Positions 1 to 8,578 of a stretch of 64,000 bases of DNA are shown here, in pieces; positions within the stretch are counted from its first letter, which is position 1; each line of letters begins with the position of its first letter. This stretch comes from Acinetobacter lwoffii. Its GTDB lineage: Bacteria > Pseudomonadota > Gammaproteobacteria > Pseudomonadales > Moraxellaceae. A model generated the notes under the pieces. It saw nothing but the letters and a program-made list of their open reading frames with translations, did no database searches and was not told where the DNA came from. The stretch covers positions 1,612,001 through 1,676,000 of the forward strand of contig NZ_CP072549.1 in NCBI RefSeq assembly GCF_019343495.1, read 5' to 3'. The position numbers and the translations under genes are program-made.

Positions 1-729
1 GTTCACGCCATCACAAGCCTGCTGGAACAGGGCTGGATTAAGCTGGTTATAGAACTGGTCTGAAAAACCCTGATCAATCAGGATATCGCCAAACAATGCG
101 CCCTTTTCCTGAACCAAAGCGGTCGCATCATGTTTCAGCCATTCCTCTTTCTCAGTACCCAGATAATTCGAGAATGCCTTGTCACCCCAAGGACACTGAC
201 TCGGTGCACAAATCGGTGCAAAGGCTGAAACAGATTTAAATTTTTCTGGATATTTATATGCCAAGGTCAATGCGCCATGACCGCCCATAGAGTGGCCGAA
301 GATGCCGATCTTGCCGGGATGAATCACGAACTCCTCAGTGACCAGTGCATAAAGCTCATCGACAATAAAGCTTTCCATCTGATAATGTTCAGCCCATGGT
401 GCCTGAGTGGCATTAATATAAAAACCTGCACCCTGACCGATATCCCAGTTGTCGCCTTCTGCCACGCTTTCACCACGTGGTGAGGTATCTGGTGTAATCA
501 GAATCAAGCCAAGTTGCGCCGCCAAACGCTGTGCATGCGCCTTGATGGCAAAGGTTTCTTCGGTACAGGTCAAACCTGCCAGATAGAATAATGCCGGACA
601 GCTGTGACCTTCTAAAGCTTGAGGCGGCAGAAAAATGCCAAATTTAGTCGGTGTTTTAAGATAGCGTGAATCAAAACGATAAATCCGCTGTTCACCTTCA
701 AAGCTTCTATTGTTCTGTATAAGTTCCAT
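1..729 (-). CDS. fghA: S-formylglutathione hydrolase (3' end cut by window edge)
   Basis: This esterase-D-family alpha/beta hydrolase splits S-formylglutathione into formate and glutathione, the last step of glutathione-dependent formaldehyde detoxification in the cytoplasm. The reading frame starts at ATG 729 (MELIQNNRSFEGEQ) and stays open through position 1, so 243 residues are visible and the C-terminus lies outside the window; family members are about 280 residues. The nucleophile elbow GHSMGGHGAL, the CPALFYLAGLTCTEE segment and the DTSPRG segment are all typical of the family. The catalytic Asp/His end is at least partly missing here. The usual partner, a glutathione-dependent alcohol dehydrogenase, is not in the window. 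Confidence 0.93.
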   Translation of the reverse strand, partial: MELIQNNRSFEGEQRIYRFDSRYLKTPTKFGIFLPPQALEGHSCPALFYLAGLTCTEETFAIKAHAQRLAAQLGLILITPDTSPRGESVAEGDNWDIGQGAGFYINATQAPWAEHYQMESFIVDELYALVTEEFVIHPGKIGIFGHSMGGHGALTLAYKYPEKFKSVSAFAPICAPSQCPWGDKAFSNYLGTEKEEWLKHDATALVQEKGALFGDILIDQGFSDQFYNQLNPALFQQACDGVN

Positions 730-772
730 GGCTATTCCTTATTATTGCAACCGGTCTGTGGATGACATTGAT

Positions 773-2155
773 CTAGGGAGATGATGTCGCCGTAGTGGTC
801 TGTGGAAATAAACGTTGCTCCAGTTGCGGCAACATCAATTCCATATTCTTACCGATGACCCATTGCGGTTCTGATGGCTCAAAACCTTGAGCTGATTCCC
901 ATTTTGCTACGGTATCTGTGGCCTGTGCGAAAGCGCTTTGCAAGCTGCTATTTTCACGCATGGCTTCATCAAAGAACGCACGACCAAAATAGGTATAATC
1001 CGCTTCATTCGAACAGCCAAAAGACTGCCGATCAGCTGCCGAAGCCGTAATCACCAAGGTATTGTCATTCTGTAAAGCAGAAGCAAAACTGCCTGAAAAA
1101 CAGGCCGAGATTACGATCACGCGCCAACGTATGCCTGATGCATCTAGTGTTTCACGCAACCATTTTGGATCAACCTGCGCCAGATCCAGTGGGGCATTTT
1201 CCATTTCAAATACATTCGGCAAACCGTGAGAGGTCATATATAAAAATAATACGTCACTTTCACGGTTCATCTGCTGCCCCATACGGCGCAATGTCAGCTC
1301 CATACTGGTTTTGGAAGCAATCGGCATAGTGGTACGTGTCGCTGGGTGATTGACCAAGGCAATCGATCGGCCAAAAGTACCAAAACGGGTATCAAACTGC
1401 TCTTTAATCCGCTCAACTTCAGAATGGAATACATCCTGATAGCTCGCTCCAGCTACTCCCATGAAATACCAGTGTGACTGTGCAAATTCACCATACTCGA
1501 TATTTTCCAGCGCTTTATTCAGCAAAGTTGGCTGGGCATAGAAAGCATCTTCGGCAAAACTCGGTGGAATTTCTTCGACTTTCCAGATCGGCTGATCTTT
1601 GACTGAAATCTGCCAAACTACTAGCGTAAACAAAGTCGCCAGCATAATCAGCGCACGTTCCCACCACGGCCATTTTAATTCATGTGAAATCACCCAGACC
1701 ACTGCCAGACTTTGCCAGACAAACAGCATGACAAAGAGCGTTGGAATATAGTCGTAAAGGATATAAGGCAGATAATCCAGATCACCCAGATACTGAATCA
1801 GACACTGGAACAGCATGATATGAGTATCTAACACCAACCATAACAAGGCTGGCACCAGCATCAAGCGTGGATTATTGACCCGTTGCGAAAGAAAAATACC
1901 GACAATCAGGGCAATGAAAGGCCAAAGCGCATAACTGATCAGGCCTTGAGAGTTAAAATCTCCCATACGGCCTGAACTGAGCCAGCTAAACAAACTGTTG
2001 GCGCAGCCCCCTAAGATCCCCCAGAACACCAGTTGCATGATGGATGGACGGACCAGTTGTAAAGAACGCCTCGACCCCAGAAATAACCACATCCCGGCAA
2101 TTTGGTTGCTCTTAAAATCGTGCCAAAAATTAATGGAGGGTTTAAAGTCGATCAT
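773..2155 (-). CDS. Membrane-anchored C13 (legumain/caspase-like) family peptidase
   Basis: A 460-residue protein with two parts. Roughly residues 35-190 hold several hydrophobic segments that look like an integral-membrane anchor. The C-terminal half carries a caspase-fold peptidase: the catalytic histidine sits in YMTSHG (His310) and the cysteine in VISACFSGSF (Cys352), the His-Gly and Ala-Cys pattern of C13/clan CD peptidases. The substrate is unknown. It is followed by its own gap and does not overlap a neighbour, so no operon partner is evident. Family assignment comes from the two motifs; the role is not known. The ATG at 2155 fits a full-length membrane domain. Confidence 0.8.
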   Translation of the reverse strand: MIDFKPSINFWHDFKSNQIAGMWLFLGSRRSLQLVRPSIMQLVFWGILGGCANSLFSWLSSGRMGDFNSQGLISYALWPFIALIVGIFLSQRVNNPRLMLVPALLWLVLDTHIMLFQCLIQYLGDLDYLPYILYDYIPTLFVMLFVWQSLAVVWVISHELKWPWWERALIMLATLFTLVVWQISVKDQPIWKVEEIPPSFAEDAFYAQPTLLNKALENIEYGEFAQSHWYFMGVAGASYQDVFHSEVERIKEQFDTRFGTFGRSIALVNHPATRTTMPIASKTSMELTLRRMGQQMNRESDVLFLYMTSHGLPNVFEMENAPLDLAQVDPKWLRETLDASGIRWRVIVISACFSGSFASALQNDNTLVITASAADRQSFGCSNEADYTYFGRAFFDEAMRENSSLQSAFAQATDTVAKWESAQGFEPSEPQWVIGKNMELMLPQLEQRLFPQTTTATSSP

Positions 2156-2275
2156 AGGATTTCAAGGAGATGAGTGGCTCGCTAATGTGCTGAATAAGTT
2201 TATGCTTGATAAGCATTTAATCAATGCTAATTTTAAATATATAACAAATCTTTGCTTAATAAAGAAGCCATTATC

Positions 2276-3097
2276 CTATTCAGCTACAAGTTCATGCTGA
2301 AAATACGCATCAAAGCGACAAGCATCGCCTTGCCATTGATGATTTGGCTCTTTTCCGGCCAGAAATACCGCCAAACGTGGACGTTTGACCACGACACGCT
2401 TGCCAATTTTCTGCGCCCATTCTAAAAGGTTATCGCCCAGATCCATTTCACCATCTTCAGGCAATAACATATGCAACAGCTGCATCTGTTTTTTGACCTG
2501 TGCCTGCTTTTTGACTGCCTGCTGATTTTGATCCCGCTGTGGAAACATTGGATCAAGATAAACTACATCGACAACTTTATGCTGCTGGGCCTGTTGTTGC
2601 AGATAATCGGCTGAATCAGAAAAAACCAAATGAATCCGTGATACGACCTGACTTAGAAATGCATCCGACTGGGCACGCGTATGGGTATCTTCAAGCAAGG
2701 TGAACAAAATCGGATGCCGTTCAACCAAGGTCACTTGCGCACCTAAATGTGCCATCAACAGACTGTCATGTCCCAGACCTGCAGTCGCATCAACTAAGCT
2801 TGGTTTTTCACTTAAATTACAGGCACGTGCAATCATTTCTGACTTTAAAGATGCGCGTTTTAAACGCCCGGTTTCCGCTTGCCAGTCCGGTTGCATCTTC
2901 ATGCCGTTGGCACATAACCAGAGTCCGTCAGCATCAACACAAAGGGCCAGTTCAGGATTTAAACGGAAAAAACGTGCATTGAGTTTTTCAACAGTTTCAA
3001 TCTCGACCTGTACCCCACGAGAAGAAAGCACAGCCTCGAAGTGCTGTGCTTTCTCTTGATCGTCAGATTCGGCATATAAGCGAATCGCGCTTACCAT
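2276..3097 (-). CDS. rsmJ: 16S rRNA (guanine(1516)-N(2))-methyltransferase
   Basis: SAM-dependent methyltransferase that methylates G1516 of 16S rRNA. The SAM-binding motif is [19 protein letters not shown], followed by the acidic strand end VERHP and the catalytic-type motif YLDPMFPQR, which is diagnostic for RsmJ. From the ATG at 3097 the protein is 273 residues, close to family length; a TTG three codons upstream is possible but less likely. The start overlaps the last codons of uppP (stop at 3091), so the two genes are probably translationally coupled, with uppP upstream. Confidence 0.92.
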   Translation of the reverse strand: MVSAIRLYAESDDQEKAQHFEAVLSSRGVQVEIETVEKLNARFFRLNPELALCVDADGLWLCANGMKMQPDWQAETGRLKRASLKSEMIARACNLSEKPSLVDATAGLGHDSLLMAHLGAQVTLVERHPILFTLLEDTHTRAQSDAFLSQVVSRIHLVFSDSADYLQQQAQQHKVVDVVYLDPMFPQRDQNQQAVKKQAQVKKQMQLLHMLLPEDGEMDLGDNLLEWAQKIGKRVVVKRPRLAVFLAGKEPNHQWQGDACRFDAYFQHELVAE

Positions 3098-3915
3098 AAT
3101 TTCCAACCTGTATAGGCAAATAATAAAATCAGCAGACCCGAAGCAATACGATACCAGGCAAAGATCATAAAGTCGCGTTTGGCCACATAAGCGACCAGCG
3201 CACGGATTAATATCAATGCCGAGATAAAGGAAACCAGAAGCCCAACCCCAATCACGGTCCAGTCTTCAGTGGTATTTAAGACATCATAGCTTTGATAAAG
3301 ATCTAGCAGGCCAGCGCCAATAATCACCGGAATACCCAAGAAAAATGAGAATTCAGTCGCTGCCTTACGTGACACACCCAAAAACATCGCACCGATAATG
3401 GTTGCGCCTGAACGGGAAGTACCCGGAATTAAGGATAAAACCTGAATCAGGCCAATCCAGATCGCATCTCTAATGCTGAGTTCTTCAACTTCATGTACAC
3501 GGACTTGTGGTGGATTCTTTTCAATCCAGATAATGATCAAACCACCGACAATCAAACCAATGGCAATCGCAATATCATTAAACAATAATTGTTTGACGGT
3601 TTGTCCCAAAGTCAGACCAATCAATATAATCGGAATAGAAGCCAGAATCAGGCCAATGCCTAAACGGCGACCTTGCGGTTCACCGCTGACAATCCCGGTC
3701 GCTGCCCCCCAAAGACGTGCCCAATATTCATAAATAACGGCAGCAATTGCCCCCATCTGGATCGCGATGACGAATACATCACTCTTTTCCTTGGTCCAGA
3801 AATTCATTAATTCTGATGCCAAAATCAAATGGCCGGTACTGGAAATAGGCAAAAACTCGGTAATGCCTTCGATAATACCCATGATGGCCGCTTTGAGTAG
3901 CAGTAAAAGATCCAT
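3091..3915 (-). CDS. uppP: Undecaprenyl-diphosphatase
   Basis: Integral inner-membrane phosphatase that recycles undecaprenyl pyrophosphate to the monophosphate carrier used in peptidoglycan and glycan synthesis; it also confers bacitracin tolerance. It shows both family signatures: the N-terminal glutamate-rich motif [15 protein letters not shown] and the [10 protein letters not shown] motif, with about eight hydrophobic segments. The length of 274 residues is typical. It overlaps the start of rsmJ by a few bases and follows tsaB with a 16-base gap, so tsaB-uppP-rsmJ read as one minus-strand unit. Confidence 0.95.
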   Translation of the reverse strand: MDLLLLLKAAIMGIIEGITEFLPISSTGHLILASELMNFWTKEKSDVFVIAIQMGAIAAVIYEYWARLWGAATGIVSGEPQGRRLGIGLILASIPIILIGLTLGQTVKQLLFNDIAIAIGLIVGGLIIIWIEKNPPQVRVHEVEELSIRDAIWIGLIQVLSLIPGTSRSGATIIGAMFLGVSRKAATEFSFFLGIPVIIGAGLLDLYQSYDVLNTTEDWTVIGVGLLVSFISALILIRALVAYVAKRDFMIFAWYRIASGLLILLFAYTGWKLW

Positions 3916-3931
3916 GCTTTATCCTAATTAA

Positions 3932-4597
3932 TTATGCTTTGCCTTGTTCTGGAATTTTTTTCCACGCGTTATCGCGTAAATATACGGGTAATGCCAATTC
4001 TGCACTGACCCAGTTTTCTGCTTGTGCCGCTGCGCGTGCAATGCTGGCGATATCCTGTGCGGTCGCATGCACATCTTTATAAATTGAAGTTTCGCTTTGT
4101 ACCAGTTCAGCACCTGAACCTACCGGGGTAAAGCACACAGCTTGGCTGCCTTCTGCATAACTTAATAGTTGCTCATCATCGACCGGTTGCATAATCCCCT
4201 TCGCATCCAGTTGATAGCTCGCGATATAGACTTCGCTCATGCGGGCATCCAATACCGCAGACACTTCAGTCAGACCATGCAAACGGTAGGCTGCTTGTGC
4301 CAAAGCCTGCAAAGTTGACACCGGAATCACCGGCACATCATTGGACCAAGCCAAGGCCTGAGTCACGGCAGCATTAATGCGGACACCGCTAAAAGAACCC
4401 GGACCACGACTAAAGGCAATCGCGGTCAAATCAGCAATGGCCAGCCCAAGATCTTGCAGACCTTGTTCAATCATTGGGAGAATCGTTTGCGTTTGTGCCT
4501 TGGCGCGCGCATCAAGCTGAAAAAATAGTTCTTGAGTATCATCGATTACAGAAACGGAACACTGCTCATTGGCAGTCTCCAATGCCAGCACTTTCAT
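3932..4597 (-). CDS. tsaB: tRNA threonylcarbamoyladenosine biosynthesis protein TsaB
   Basis: Partner of TsaD in forming t6A37 on ANN-decoding tRNAs; an ASKHA-fold scaffold protein rather than the catalytic subunit. The start chosen is ATG 4597, giving MKVLALETANEQCSV, the usual TsaB N-terminus, and 221 residues. A longer open frame to 4717 adds 40 residues with no family match and runs through two terminator hairpins, so it is rejected. The motif AFSRGPGSFSGVRI is the family hallmark. It heads the tsaB-uppP-rsmJ cluster. Confidence 0.93.
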   Translation of the reverse strand: MKVLALETANEQCSVSVIDDTQELFFQLDARAKAQTQTILPMIEQGLQDLGLAIADLTAIAFSRGPGSFSGVRINAAVTQALAWSNDVPVIPVSTLQALAQAAYRLHGLTEVSAVLDARMSEVYIASYQLDAKGIMQPVDDEQLLSYAEGSQAVCFTPVGSGAELVQSETSIYKDVHATAQDIASIARAAAQAENWVSAELALPVYLRDNAWKKIPEQGKA

Positions 4598-4628
4598 GCA
4601 CAACCTTAATTCAGAGAATATAAAAAAC

Positions 4629-4656
4629 GCGGATATGATACTCCACTCATATCCGC
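4629..4656 (-). terminator. Perfect 10-bp hairpin with U-tract (second terminator after the gamma-CA gene)
   Basis: The arms GCGGATATGA and TCATATCCGC are exact inverted repeats. On the minus strand the hairpin is followed by G then six T. It lies between the carbonic-anhydrase-like gene and tsaB, behind another terminator at 4690-4706. Confidence 0.75.
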
Positions 4657-4689
4657 TACGCGAGATTTTCCCGAAACAGATACAAAAAT

Positions 4690-4706
4690 GCCTAGAAAAT
4701 CTAGGC
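4690..4706 (-). terminator. Intrinsic terminator after the gamma-carbonic-anhydrase-like gene
   Basis: The palindrome GCCTAGATTTTCTAGGC is followed on the minus strand by ATTTTTG, 27 bases past the upstream stop codon. Confidence 0.75.
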
Positions 4707-4733
4707 TTATGATTCACTTATTAAAAGAGTGCC

Positions 4734-5264
4734 TTAGAGTTGCACTTCTTCCAAGTCCTGAAATTTCTGAAAATGCTCGGCATAATGCATGGCGCTCATT
4801 TTCAGTTTCTGAATGCTGTCCTCATCCAGCGTTTTTACCACTTTACCGGGTGAGCCCATCACCACTGAATTATCTGGAATGATCTTGCCTTCCGGAATCA
4901 AGGCATTGGCACCAATAATACAATTCTTGCCAATCACGGCATTGTTTAGAATGACTGCTTGAATCCCGATCAGGCTGTTATCGCCAATGGTACAACCATG
5001 TAGCATGGCCTGATGCCCAATTGTCACATAATTGCCAATACTCATCTCAATGCCGGCATCCGTATGCAGTACTGCATTTTCCTGCACATTGCTAAAGTCA
5101 CCCAATTTAATTTTACTGTTATCTGCGCGCACTACTGCACCGAACCAAACACTGACTTGTCGTCCAAGTTCAACCTGTCCAATCACCGTTGCGGTTGGTG
5201 CCACCCAGCCATCCCAGGGCTGATGTGTAGCAGTGGGTATATATCCCTGAAATTTATACAACAT
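4734..5264 (-). CDS. Gamma-class carbonic anhydrase family protein (left-handed beta-helix)
   Basis: A hexapeptide-repeat protein of the YrdA/CaiE/PaaY group, which folds as a left-handed beta-helix trimer with zinc-binding histidines between subunits. Visible features are the hexapeptide rungs (IGDNSLIGIQAVILNNAVIG and similar), the His of HTDAGIE, and the GHQAMLHGC segment that supplies further metal ligands. The ATG at 5264 is preceded by AGGA with an 8-base spacer and gives 176 residues (MLYKFQGYIP); an in-frame TTG at 5282 is less likely. Carbonic anhydrase activity is not proven for most members. It lies 21 bases beyond the stop of the Nudix gene and is probably co-transcribed with it. 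Confidence 0.88.
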   Translation of the reverse strand: MLYKFQGYIPTATHQPWDGWVAPTATVIGQVELGRQVSVWFGAVVRADNSKIKLGDFSNVQENAVLHTDAGIEMSIGNYVTIGHQAMLHGCTIGDNSLIGIQAVILNNAVIGKNCIIGANALIPEGKIIPDNSVVMGSPGKVVKTLDEDSIQKLKMSAMHYAEHFQKFQDLEEVQL

Positions 5265-5285
5265 TGATAAAATCCTGTTCAATGG

Positions 5286-5918
5286 TTAAAAAAATTTGGA
5301 GCGTTTAAACGTTGGAGAATTAAGTAAAAATGGCCAGTCTTTCTTATAATCCAGCCCATATTGAAATAAAGAAATCAGCATACGTGCGGTCAAGCCCCAA
5401 ACCACTTCATTTTCTACCCGCATACTCGGAAAATATAAAGATTGCTGGGCAAAACGGACTTCATAGGGCGTGGGTGTCACTTCAAGTAAATGCTGCAATG
5501 AGGCAAAGAAAATCCGGTCGATTTCCGTCGGTTGTGGAATCAGCTTCACTTGCGGAGGAATCAGTCCCACAATCGGTTTGACCAGCATGCCATTGCGGGC
5601 TTTTTGCATCGGCAAATCACCCATTAAATGTACATCAAAAGGATTGAGTGCCGTTTCCTCATAGGCTTCTCTTAGAGCCACCACAATATTACTGGTATCT
5701 TGCGGATCGCGCTTGCCACCCGGAAATGAGACTTCTCCAGCATGATTATTCAAATAAGCTGAACGGCGCGTCAGCAATACTTTCGGGTCAGCTTCATCTG
5801 TAATTGCAATCAACACGGCAGCATGGGCAGATCGGATACGCTTGGAAAAACGTAATCGTTGCTGCAACCTGTGTGTCAATTCACATGCATCCATTCTCTC
5901 AGCCCTGACGATGATCAT
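5286..5918 (-). CDS. Nudix hydrolase, CoA-pyrophosphatase-like (NudL type)
   Basis: A 210-residue Nudix hydrolase likely to cleave coenzyme A and derivatives to 4'-phosphopantetheine and 3',5'-ADP. The Nudix box runs from GGKRDPQDTSNIV to REAYEET with conserved catalytic glutamates; the upstream segment LLTRRSAYLNNHAGEVSFPG matches the CoA-pyrophosphatase subgroup. Divergently transcribed from the second Nudix gene at 6009, and upstream of the carbonic-anhydrase-like gene. The substrate is inferred from the subgroup only. Confidence 0.85.
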   Translation of the reverse strand: MIIVRAERMDACELTHRLQQRLRFSKRIRSAHAAVLIAITDEADPKVLLTRRSAYLNNHAGEVSFPGGKRDPQDTSNIVVALREAYEETALNPFDVHLMGDLPMQKARNGMLVKPIVGLIPPQVKLIPQPTEIDRIFFASLQHLLEVTPTPYEVRFAQQSLYFPSMRVENEVVWGLTARMLISLFQYGLDYKKDWPFLLNSPTFKRSKFF

Positions 5919-6008
5919 AATTTCATCATAGCTGATTTTAGTCGGGGCGGGAGAGAAATGATGCCAAATTTTGCTTTTTCAGTTATCCTGAGCTTACTTT
6001 TATCATTG

Positions 6009-6566
6009 ATGATGAATATGAACTTCTGTGTGAATTGTGGACATAAAACCACTGCTAAAATTCCTTTGGGCGATCAGCAAATTCGCAGCGTATGTGATTC
6101 ATGCGGCTCTATTCATTACATTAATCCGAAAGTGATTTGTGGCGCTTTAGTCTTATTCGAAAACAAAGTACTGCTGTGCCGTCGTGCCATTGAACCACGC
6201 TACGGCTTATGGACTTTACCTGCCGGCTATATGGAACTGTTTGAAACTATGGAGCAAGGGGCTGCCCGGGAAACCCGCGAAGAAGCCGAAGCTGAAGTAG
6301 ACATTGAACAGTTGTACTGTATGTATAACATTCCACGTATTGGTCAGATTTATGTGCTATTTAAAGCCAATCTGATTGATGGAAAATTTGGTGCGGGTGA
6401 AGAGACCATCGAAACACGTTTATTTGATGAAGCAGATATTCCCTGGACTGAACTTGCCTTCCCGAGTGTAGAACACACCCTCAGACATTATTTTGAAGAT
6501 CGTAAAAGCAACACTTTCCCAATGCATCTGGAAACCTTAGGCACACGTCTAGACCACACGGGTTAA
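6009..6566 (+). CDS. Nudix hydrolase with N-terminal zinc ribbon
   Basis: A cytoplasmic Nudix hydrolase with an N-terminal four-cysteine zinc ribbon (CVNCGH and CDSCG), then the Nudix domain with GYMELFETMEQGAARET followed by REEAEAE. This layout resembles the NADH-pyrophosphatase zinc-ribbon group, but the protein is short (about 182-185 residues) and lacks the larger NudC N-terminal domain, so the substrate is open. The start is uncertain. ATGs at 6009, 6012 and 6018 lead straight into the zinc ribbon, whereas ATGs at 5958 and 5961 have a better ribosome-binding site (GGGAG at 5949-5953) but add a hydrophobic leader unlike a cytoplasmic enzyme. Confidence 0.85.
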   Translation: MMNMNFCVNCGHKTTAKIPLGDQQIRSVCDSCGSIHYINPKVICGALVLFENKVLLCRRAIEPRYGLWTLPAGYMELFETMEQGAARETREEAEAEVDIEQLYCMYNIPRIGQIYVLFKANLIDGKFGAGEETIETRLFDEADIPWTELAFPSVEHTLRHYFEDRKSNTFPMHLETLGTRLDHTG

Positions 6567-6580
6567 ATCTAATCTGTATA

Positions 6581-6610
6581 AAAAATCCCATACTAAGATG
6601 GGATTTTTTT
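6581..6610. terminator. Bidirectional terminator between the Nudix gene and filF
   Basis: AAAAATCCCAT and ATGGGATTTTTT form a hairpin with A/T tracts on both sides. It serves the convergent Nudix gene (plus) and the fil cluster (minus). Confidence 0.85.
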
Positions 6611-6625
6611 TATTTTTAAGGAATA

Positions 6626-8557
6626 TTATTTAGCTTTGACTTGATAGCAATCCGCGAGTTTAAACTCAACCGAACCACCATTTAATTTTGCCAAGCTAAT
6701 ATCTGCCGGTGTTTCACCCTCATTGTTATTATTATAAACTTTTTGAAAACTCGCATAGGTATTGGCCCATTGTACCCCATCACCTGCCGAATTCAGGAAA
6801 GTTACACGCCCATTCTGGCCAACATTAGTATCCAACACATTAGACAAATTAAGCAGTGCACCACCGATCACAATCGAATCCCTAGAATCCGGTGAAGACT
6901 GGATGCGTGAGTCTACCCCTACCAATGCGCCATTGATATTACCAAACTTTTCATTAGCCAAAATCAGGCGCATGGAAACCGCTTTATCAGCCACAAATGC
7001 ACGTCCTAAAGTTCCAAGGCGATATTGTTGTATGCCTTGATGATCTAAGAGCGTAGCTGCCAATACATCACCTTGACAGCCATTCACCGGATCAGTCGCA
7101 AAATTACTAGAGGATTGCATATTGGTGCGTACATCACCATTACTGTCAATTACAATTCCTAAAGTAATTGGGCTGACAGTGGTATCTGTAAATTTAAATT
7201 CCAGATTGGCATACATTGGGAAGATATATTTCTCCTTATCTGCCACGTTCTGTGCTGTTTTAAAGACCTGACGATCCAGATAACTAATTGGGAAAATCTT
7301 ATAGAGATCAATGCTTCCCCTATAGTTTTCACCATCGGCCTGCAAACGCCACAACCCCAAATTGGCTTGATCGGAAGTATCCAGCGTTTTTTTGTCAGTC
7401 ACCATCTTATAGAAAGCTTCTTTACCCGCGATCACATAATCATTCAATAATCTGCCTTGATACAACTCAAGCGGAGTCGCATTATTTGCAACATTCAAGC
7501 GGTAAGGCGTGTTAATGGTTTTACTGGTTGGATGAATCCATGAACTTTGCGGATCAGCGGTCATTTGTACCGGTTTCATCTTACGGATGAGTTGAGCATT
7601 AATCCCCCCTAAGGAAGATAAATTTTCTTTAGCCAGAGTTAACTCATTATCACGCCATTGTAAGCCGCTGCCAAAGGTATAGCCCTGGCGATCGGTAATC
7701 AGCATAAAATGGCCAAATAAATATTTAGTATTCTTATTTTTAATATCACAAGGGTTTTGATTACAGCCCACCAGTCCATCTGAACCCGTCAGGTTACTAC
7801 CAATTACGCCTGAAGTTGAGAATAATGAAAATTCTGGCTGATACACGGCTGCGTTAGCAATCGTCACCAGTTTTTTAACGGTGGCAAAAGCCACCTCATC
7901 CGAAATTGTGCTGATATCAACAAAATCTTTAATTTTGGTCGCCAAATCGGCATCCATCAGATTGATATTCTCACTGGTTTTCGCCAGGTCTTTACGCATC
8001 TCTTCAGTAATATACAAAGGTTGTACATCAGATGGATTAATAATACGCCCTTCTTCTAACGCCAAAGCTTGCAGAATTTTAACCAGACGCATGGCCACCT
8101 GAACGGTAGGATCATTAGGCACCAAATCACCTACCGGACGTCGAGCAATCCCAGTTGCAATATCGATTACACTTAAACGCGGCAGCTGGGTCTGGGCACT
8201 AAAACTGGCATAATCGCTGAGTTTAATTTGACCTAAATTAATCTTGCGCGAAGCAAAACTTTGAATATAAAACTCAATATTATCCGTCTTTTGACAGGTT
8301 CCAGAAGCAACCCCATTTTTACTGTCAAATAACGTAATAAAGGTATTTTCTGTATCGCTACTACAGTTAAAGTTCAAACCATCGAGCGGATATTCCAGCC
8401 CCCATTCCACACAGTTCGTTGTACCTGGGGTACAAGTACCATTGGTCGTGGCTTCATCGTTTTTTTCTGGAATGACATTGGCACTTTCCCCACCACACCC
8501 GCTCAGTGCCGTTAAAAGTGTGGTTAAAGCAAATGGAAATAATATTTTATTTTTCAT
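6626..8557 (-). CDS. filF: Putative pilus assembly lipoprotein FilF
   Basis: A 643-residue secreted protein at the distal end of the fil cluster. The N-terminus has a lipoprotein signal with lipobox LSGC and a following GGES, so it is probably lipid-anchored in the envelope. The rest contains no catalytic motif I recognise; paired cysteines (for example GCNQNPCD) suggest disulfides typical of an exported protein. The name follows the Acinetobacter filA-F annotation and this gene's position in the cluster. It begins 21 bases after filE and ends at a bidirectional terminator. The molecular role is unknown; 'pilus assembly' is historical labelling and no chaperone, usher or type IV pilus gene is nearby. 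Confidence 0.8.
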   Translation of the reverse strand: MKNKILFPFALTTLLTALSGCGGESANVIPEKNDEATTNGTCTPGTTNCVEWGLEYPLDGLNFNCSSDTENTFITLFDSKNGVASGTCQKTDNIEFYIQSFASRKINLGQIKLSDYASFSAQTQLPRLSVIDIATGIARRPVGDLVPNDPTVQVAMRLVKILQALALEEGRIINPSDVQPLYITEEMRKDLAKTSENINLMDADLATKIKDFVDISTISDEVAFATVKKLVTIANAAVYQPEFSLFSTSGVIGSNLTGSDGLVGCNQNPCDIKNKNTKYLFGHFMLITDRQGYTFGSGLQWRDNELTLAKENLSSLGGINAQLIRKMKPVQMTADPQSSWIHPTSKTINTPYRLNVANNATPLELYQGRLLNDYVIAGKEAFYKMVTDKKTLDTSDQANLGLWRLQADGENYRGSIDLYKIFPISYLDRQVFKTAQNVADKEKYIFPMYANLEFKFTDTTVSPITLGIVIDSNGDVRTNMQSSSNFATDPVNGCQGDVLAATLLDHQGIQQYRLGTLGRAFVADKAVSMRLILANEKFGNINGALVGVDSRIQSSPDSRDSIVIGGALLNLSNVLDTNVGQNGRVTFLNSAGDGVQWANTYASFQKVYNNNNEGETPADISLAKLNGGSVEFKLADCYQVKAK

Positions 8558-8578
8558 CTTTTTATACTCGAATAGTCC

